64,000 bases of DNA, taken from the NCBI RefSeq assembly GCF_028389875.1, contig NC_084672.1:11957958-12021957 (forward strand), read 5' to 3'. This DNA comes from Rhea pennata. Its lineage: Eukaryota > Chordata > Aves > Rheiformes > Rheidae. Both the position numbers and the translations under genes were made by a program. How positions within the stretch are numbered: the first letter of the stretch is position 1; every line of letters starts with the position of its first letter. Shown piece after piece: positions 58,553 to 64,000 of this stretch. The notes beneath the pieces are model-generated. The model saw nothing but the letters and a program-made list of their open reading frames with translations, was not told where the DNA came from and made no database searches.

Positions 58553-58756
58553 TGTGGTGCCCCAGTAATAAATCCAGCTATTGTGGTCCTCTTATCCCTG
58601 ACATGCCATATTTAGCAAGGTAAAATTAGAGTGCATTAAAATAAATCTTTTCATAAAGTTCATATCGTTAATTTGCGGTGAGAATAACAGTACATCAGGC
58701 TTTACCAATTACTACTGAACTTGGAGCTGTTATCAGCAGGCTTGCAGAATTTGATG

Positions 58757-61700
58757 GTAAGTAGTGATAAAATTAATTTTATAAAACTAAAACCATTTTC
58801 AGATGTTGTTTTTCCTCTCTTTCCTTTTGCTTTTTTAGCCTGGAGTAAAGGAATGAATGATTCTAAATACTAAAAGTTAAATTCTTCTTTCTTACTGTCA
58901 GACTTAATGATATTGCTTAAGAATTATTGCTTGAGAAGGTTGCTTAAGAACTCAGATTTTTACATCCTAGGTTATCATATTTTAACATTTTATAGTAGTC
59001 TCACATTACGTTAAATTATCGAGTTCTACTCTTTAAAATGCTAGTAAGCTTTTGCAAATGACAATAACGTATTCTGGAGGCCAGTTAAGTCAAGTAGGCT
59101 AACATGATGAAAAGAAAAAGCCTTTTTTCCTCATCAGCAGTGGAAGATACTGAGAAATTGTCATACCTTCTCTTCCTATCCACTGTCTTTCAGCCTCAGT
59201 CCTACTGTTCACCTCTTCCATTAATTATCTGGAGCAACCTATCCTCTACTCAAGTGCAGCTCCTCATGGTGCTTTGAGGCGCTATAGCCACGTGGCCTTA
59301 AGAAGAGATGGAAATAAATCCTTCAGCTTTTACTGTTCTGAAGAACCCCTCAGCAGGATAAGGGCATTTTGAAATATGACCTTTTAACTGCTATCTTGAC
59401 ACACATGATTTTGTTTTTCTTTAATTTCAAATATTTAAACACTGTTTTTGTTATTCCTTTGTTACATTCCCTCATCTATATTCTCTCCTAGTATTTTGTA
59501 GAGTAACAGTACAAACAAGAAATCTTTTATCGCCAGTTAGGTTTAGTCTTAATCTTTTGGAAATTTCAAAAGTACAGGTTAAGTCTTATTTGTTGTATGT
59601 TACCTGTCTTATTGAAACTGCTTTCTGGAATGTTTGGTGACCTTTACTATGTGAATGTTAAATATAAGTAATATTTGTTAGGCAAACTAGAATTTTTCTA
59701 GATCTAAAGAGAAACAATGGCTTAGGCCAGAGGAGTAGTAGCCATCAGATTTATGACTGATCCAAATGATATTTTGGATTCGTCAAAGCAAGTGATATTA
59801 TTCCACACAGTGCATTTAAAAAAAAAAAAAGTTTGCGTTACAATTATATATGAATAGTACATATGTAGAGTCATTATATTATTACCATGTATATAGCTAC
59901 ATATATATAACATTTTTGTAATATGTATTTTCATATATGCTTCTACATATCAGTCATTATGTATGCATCATTATTCATTATATGTAATTTATGATTATCT
60001 ATAATAAATGTATTAATAATCAGTTTTGCCCAAACTACATAATACTGATTCAGAATGTCTTTTATAAAATTGTGATACATTTTTGTGTGGGATGCTGATA
60101 TTTTCTAGCTTTTAAGAATATTTTGATTTTTGTAATTCTCTGAAGCCAAAGAAGGACATGATATAGCTCCTGTTGTTCAGTTCCTCATTTAAAATGTTCA
60201 CGATCCTGTTTGTAGCTCTTGCACCAGTACTCTGACCCTGAAGAGATATTTCTTCTAATCTTTCCCCTAAACAAGTCTGCTTTTAAGTAAGAAATACAAA
60301 AACTAGACTTACTGGCTTTTATATTTATATTAGTTTATTTCTATTATATTTATATTGGTTTTTATTGGCTAGTAGTTTCCTTTGAGCACCTTTCTAGTTT
60401 TCTTGTTCAGTTGCCTGTTTGCACTCATGCAATATTGAAAATTCCTTTACTTTGTTATTTACTATTTGTATCTCTATTTAAAATGTAAGAGCAGCTGATT
60501 CAGGATAACTAAAACAACTGATTATTTTGTGAATAGCATAAACACAACTTATTAAAATAGTACTGTCAATTTTCCTGAATTAATTTTCACTGATTCTGTC
60601 AAGATACACTTGTAAACCTCTTTTAAGGTCTGATGCCTTTTTAATTACTGCTTCTTATTAGTGGCAAATGAAGAGTGTTGTTCTGGAAGCTGCAAAGGAA
60701 GTGGGCAGGAAGATACAAGTGTTGGCTTTAGTTGGATAAATATGGATGCCAGTGGAATCTCTTAAATTCTATGACCTGTGGGCTCACTCTCAGTTAAGTC
60801 CATGTGTAGGAGGAGGATAATTTTGCACATGTGTTCTGGATGGACAGAATGAGGGAACGGATATGTAGAGGTTTAGGGTATGAGAAACATCTCTTGATAC
60901 AGATATCCTGGTTAGGCTACAAAGGTAGCCCAGAAGGAGTTGGGGAAAGTCAAGATACCTGTTAAGATACCTGTTAGAGAATACGAGAGAGGGTCCATTT
61001 TCTTGTAGGAGGTTTCTACTGATTGACTAGAAATATGAATTTATTAAACATCATGTTACTTTTCCTTATTGTAAAGTTCTGCCCATTTCTTTTGGAGTCT
61101 TATATTCCTTCTTTATTCCCCTTTAAAGCCATGTCTCGCTTCCCTGTTACTTATAAGGTATTGATTATATATATATATTTTTAAGACACTAAGCCACTTA
61201 TTGTGGGAGGGAAGGGCCAGGAAAACTTCCTCCAGAGAAGTCTGGCACCCTTGTTCCTCCTGAATTTCCGTTCATTTCCATCTATTCAAACGAATGGACT
61301 AAATCTTGTGTCTAGGCTGAGAACAGCCTCTTTGGAGTTACAGTATGTGTGTAGAAGCTAGATGCATTTAAATTGCTGAAATTGTGGCAAGCCATTTAAT
61401 CAGTTTATTTTCACTCACTTGTGTATTTTGATGAACAGAGGCAGATTATTACAGTTACTAAATAACCAAAGCTATAGCAGCAGAGCAAAATGAAATTTTT
61501 AAACTTCATTTGAAAAATGATGGCAATTTATCGCATGCATTTTTACTGTTATGCTTGTTATAATAGCCTGATTTGACTCATCTATAGGTTGAATTAAAAA
61601 AAATCCCCACTTATTTATTGTTCTATACTATTGTGGATGAATGGTAGCAAATACGTGTTTTTATAGTTGCTTTTACATTAGTGCGTGTAGGACACTTGCA

Positions 61701-64000
61701 GCTTGAATGCAGCATTATTATTATAATTATGCAACAATTATTGTTTGTTGTCTTGCATTTTAATCAAAGTTGTGTGATCTTATCTTGGATGAATTTCAGG
61801 AAAATATTATGTCCTTTCTTGGTATATGAAAAAGGATTTCTTAAGGCTTTGTTCAGACATTACATGGCTTTTATTTCTAACCTCATGCACGACTTTACAA
61901 ACAAAACTTTAATGGGAAACAAATTATTTCTTTAGTCCCCAAACTGTAATAAGTTTTGTTTAGGACTTACTAAGCACAGAGGCTACACTGGACAGTAGAA
62001 GGACTCTTTGTAATGGTGTATTTACAAGATTTTAATAACAGTGAAAATAGGACTGTGGTATCTTGAATAAATCTCGTTCTTTGGTCTGCTGAGTCAACAA
62101 AAAGAGTAGTTTTGCCTGCATAATTTATACAATTTGTAAACTAATGCAAATAGTTTTAACACTAGAACAAATATTTTTACTGAGATAGCATTCATTTCTT
62201 CAGTTTTTTATCAGAATTTTATAGTCATTACAAATTTTTCTGAGTAAGGAATCTAAAAATACTGTAAGCTGCACATTCTTCAGTCTTATTTCTGGATGAA
62301 AGTACACTATATGCCATTTTGCTTTTAATGCTGTCTTGCCTAGCTGTCTGATTTTTGACTGCTGTTGTGATCTGTTTTATGTAACTTATTGCAAGTTTAC
62401 ATTTTTTCATGACTGCTAATACTAAATTCTATACTAGTGAAAGGTTTAGGAGGCCTTTACAAGGAAACACCCACTGCCATGTGGCCATTGTGATAGCATA
62501 TCATGGAATAGGAAAGGAGAAAAATAAAACATCTATGTTTAGCAAAATATCCATATTTTAATACTCAAATATTAATACTCTTGATAACGTAAATGGTTGG
62601 AAGCATATTTATGTTGATCTTAATTTAAGAGTTCACAAAATGAAAATCTGAAATCAAAGATTTCAGGCATAATTTTTTACTTTTAAAACTGAAACTGAAG
62701 AGTAGCCAAACTTAAGCATGGTTTTAGCAGGGAGCTAGTCATAAATCCCACTACTCTATCATTCCTGCACTAACATCATCACTCTGTGGTGTTTGTGCTC
62801 TTTTAAGTGATACAAGTGAGACAGAACAAACTCCTACTTCGTGTTGACATTGTATCCTCTAATCTTCAAGCAAGCTCATTTCTAATGCTTTGTTTTCCTA
62901 TAGCAAAAGATTTTGCTTCCCCTGTGTAATATCTTTTGTACCATATAGCAGTAAAGTCATTTGACAAATGAGTAATCTAGAGAATACTAGGTTTAGGTTG
63001 GTCATATAACAGATCAATAAGATGAAAGGAGATGAAATCCAGAATTTCTAGCTTGCAGTTAGCCTGATGTAGCTGATGAACAGGTTCCTTTATGTTTACT
63101 CTCTTACAGTATAGAACCCTCCAATACTGAGGATTTTAAAATAATTATTTGTTTTTACAGAAGGTTGATGTTAAAAAGAACCACTCAGTAATAGAAACCT
63201 ATTTTCATATACTAAATGGCAGTTCCTTACTCTTAAGGTCCTCTTTTTCTAGCAAAATCAGTGTCACTGGCAAGCAAATAGCCTAGACCTTCCCAACAGC
63301 AGCTCCATAAAATTTTGAATCTATCTCTCCCCTCCACACACACCCCTTGCATTTGTACTATAATAAACTAGTATAAACTGTAACATGTTTGGGAGATACT
63401 GTGCTATGTTAATAAATGGATTAACATCAGCAAATGGTAGAGAAAGTAAGTAGATCTAAGTGGCATGTTCGCTTTACTCAACTCCAGTTTACTTCCATGG
63501 ATTACTTTTACAGTCAAACAACAAAAGAGATTCAAAGGCCTATTCAGTGTGCACTTAGGTTAGTTACCTTCTCTGAATGCTTCTCCAGGGGAATCTCTTT
63601 CTGTTGGTCATGAGGACATAGAGATTATAAAGATAGGGAAATGACCTGTGTAAGCTAGCCAGCCAATGTAGCTGTGTGCATAGTATAATATAAAACCTAA
63701 AGCCATAAGTCTAAAATATTTCCTTTATATTCAGATTTGACTGTGATGAGCATGGGAAATGTAGACTATATCAATAACATAGACTAAATCATGAATTAGA
63801 CTTAAAAATCAATATTCATTAAGACTAGCATTCATTTATCTTTGAAACATGAATAAGAGATTCATAACAACATTGTATTGAAAACCTTGTAAAAACAATT
63901 TGTAGCAATATTTTTAGTAACTGATGGTTTTGTTCTGACAGTAAGAGTTCTATTTTGGCATTTCTATTTGACAAACCATATGAAGTTGTGGAAAAAAGAA
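58757..64000. other. Stretch without a recognised gene
   Basis: AT-rich to the window end. The next ATP8B exons would be expected here if the pseudogene continues, but none could be recognised with confidence. A short PLNKSAFK-like trace near 60265 is too weak to claim. Confidence 0.45.

Larger units (their letters stand above)
40180..58756 (+). pseudogene. Degraded intron-bearing P4-ATPase gene of the ATP8B family (ATP8B4-like)
   Basis: Five exon relics lie in family order on the plus strand. A, 40180-40285: acceptor TTTTCAG, NRIKT in one frame, then LFEQFQRVADAYF and LILQ in another, donor CAG/GTGATG; about 11 bases are missing between, so the frame is broken. B, 47623-47688: decayed counterpart of the second membrane exon, with traces of the AVKD...DDYF end in shifted frames. 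C, 48384-48420: possible RHK...NNR exon. D, 58553-58619: intact splice sites, with NPAIVVLLS resembling the family's ADLLLLSSS segment, then a stop. E, 58680-58756: reads QALPITTELG then AVISRLAEFDG before donor GATG/GTAAGT, very close to ATP8B4/ATP8B2, but its acceptor and the ETNLK codons are damaged. A and E are strong matches; B to D are supportive. Intact relatives are phospholipid flippases. Introns and good donors argue for a decayed gene, not a retrocopy. No later exons (phosphorylation motif, ATP-binding) were found before 64 kb. Confidence 0.7.

Overview
This is a window of vertebrate nuclear DNA, most likely from a bird. It is AT-rich, introns are long, exons are short with GT/AG borders, and three CpG islands stand out. 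A CR1 LINE 3' fragment at about 31.5 kb, together with two genes that are neighbours on human 15q21.1 (AFG2B/SPATA5L1 and C15orf48), points to a sauropsid. The species cannot be fixed from sequence alone.

Layout. From 1 to 14.4 kb there is no gene I can name. This part holds a CpG island (about 3.69-4.30 kb) with a tandem array of MYB-type TAACGG motifs, a weak multi-exon plus-strand candidate (about 4.3-6.5 kb), and simple repeats. From 14.4 to 16.9 kb, on the minus strand, lies C15orf48 (NMES1/MOCCI): four coding exons, a TATA promoter in a CpG island, and the miR-147 hairpin in its 3' UTR. From 18.6 to 26.8 kb, also minus, lies AFG2B (SPATA5L1): eight coding exons giving a 762-residue double-AAA ATPase. 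Its promoter is a CpG island with an NRF1 palindrome and GC boxes. An extra 123-base in-frame cassette exon candidate sits between its exons 2 and 3.

From 27 to 64 kb there is no intact gene I recognise. Spread over 40.2-58.8 kb on the plus strand are several degraded exons, in the correct order, of a class-1 P4-ATPase (ATP8B family, closest by eye to ATP8B4/ATP8B2). Frame breaks, a stop and a lost acceptor argue that this is an intron-bearing pseudogene. Upstream, three phase-compatible exon candidates (31.7-34.4 kb) could be its old 5' end or part of an unknown transcript. The rest is intron-like or intergenic sequence with a CR1 fragment, inverted repeats and homopolymer runs.

Functional picture. 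C15orf48 is an NDUFA4-like complex IV subunit whose transcript also carries miR-147. AFG2B works in pre-60S ribosome maturation and chromatin proteostasis. They lie in tandem on the same strand, as in mammals. GATM and SLC30A4, the outer neighbours in human, are not visible within the window.
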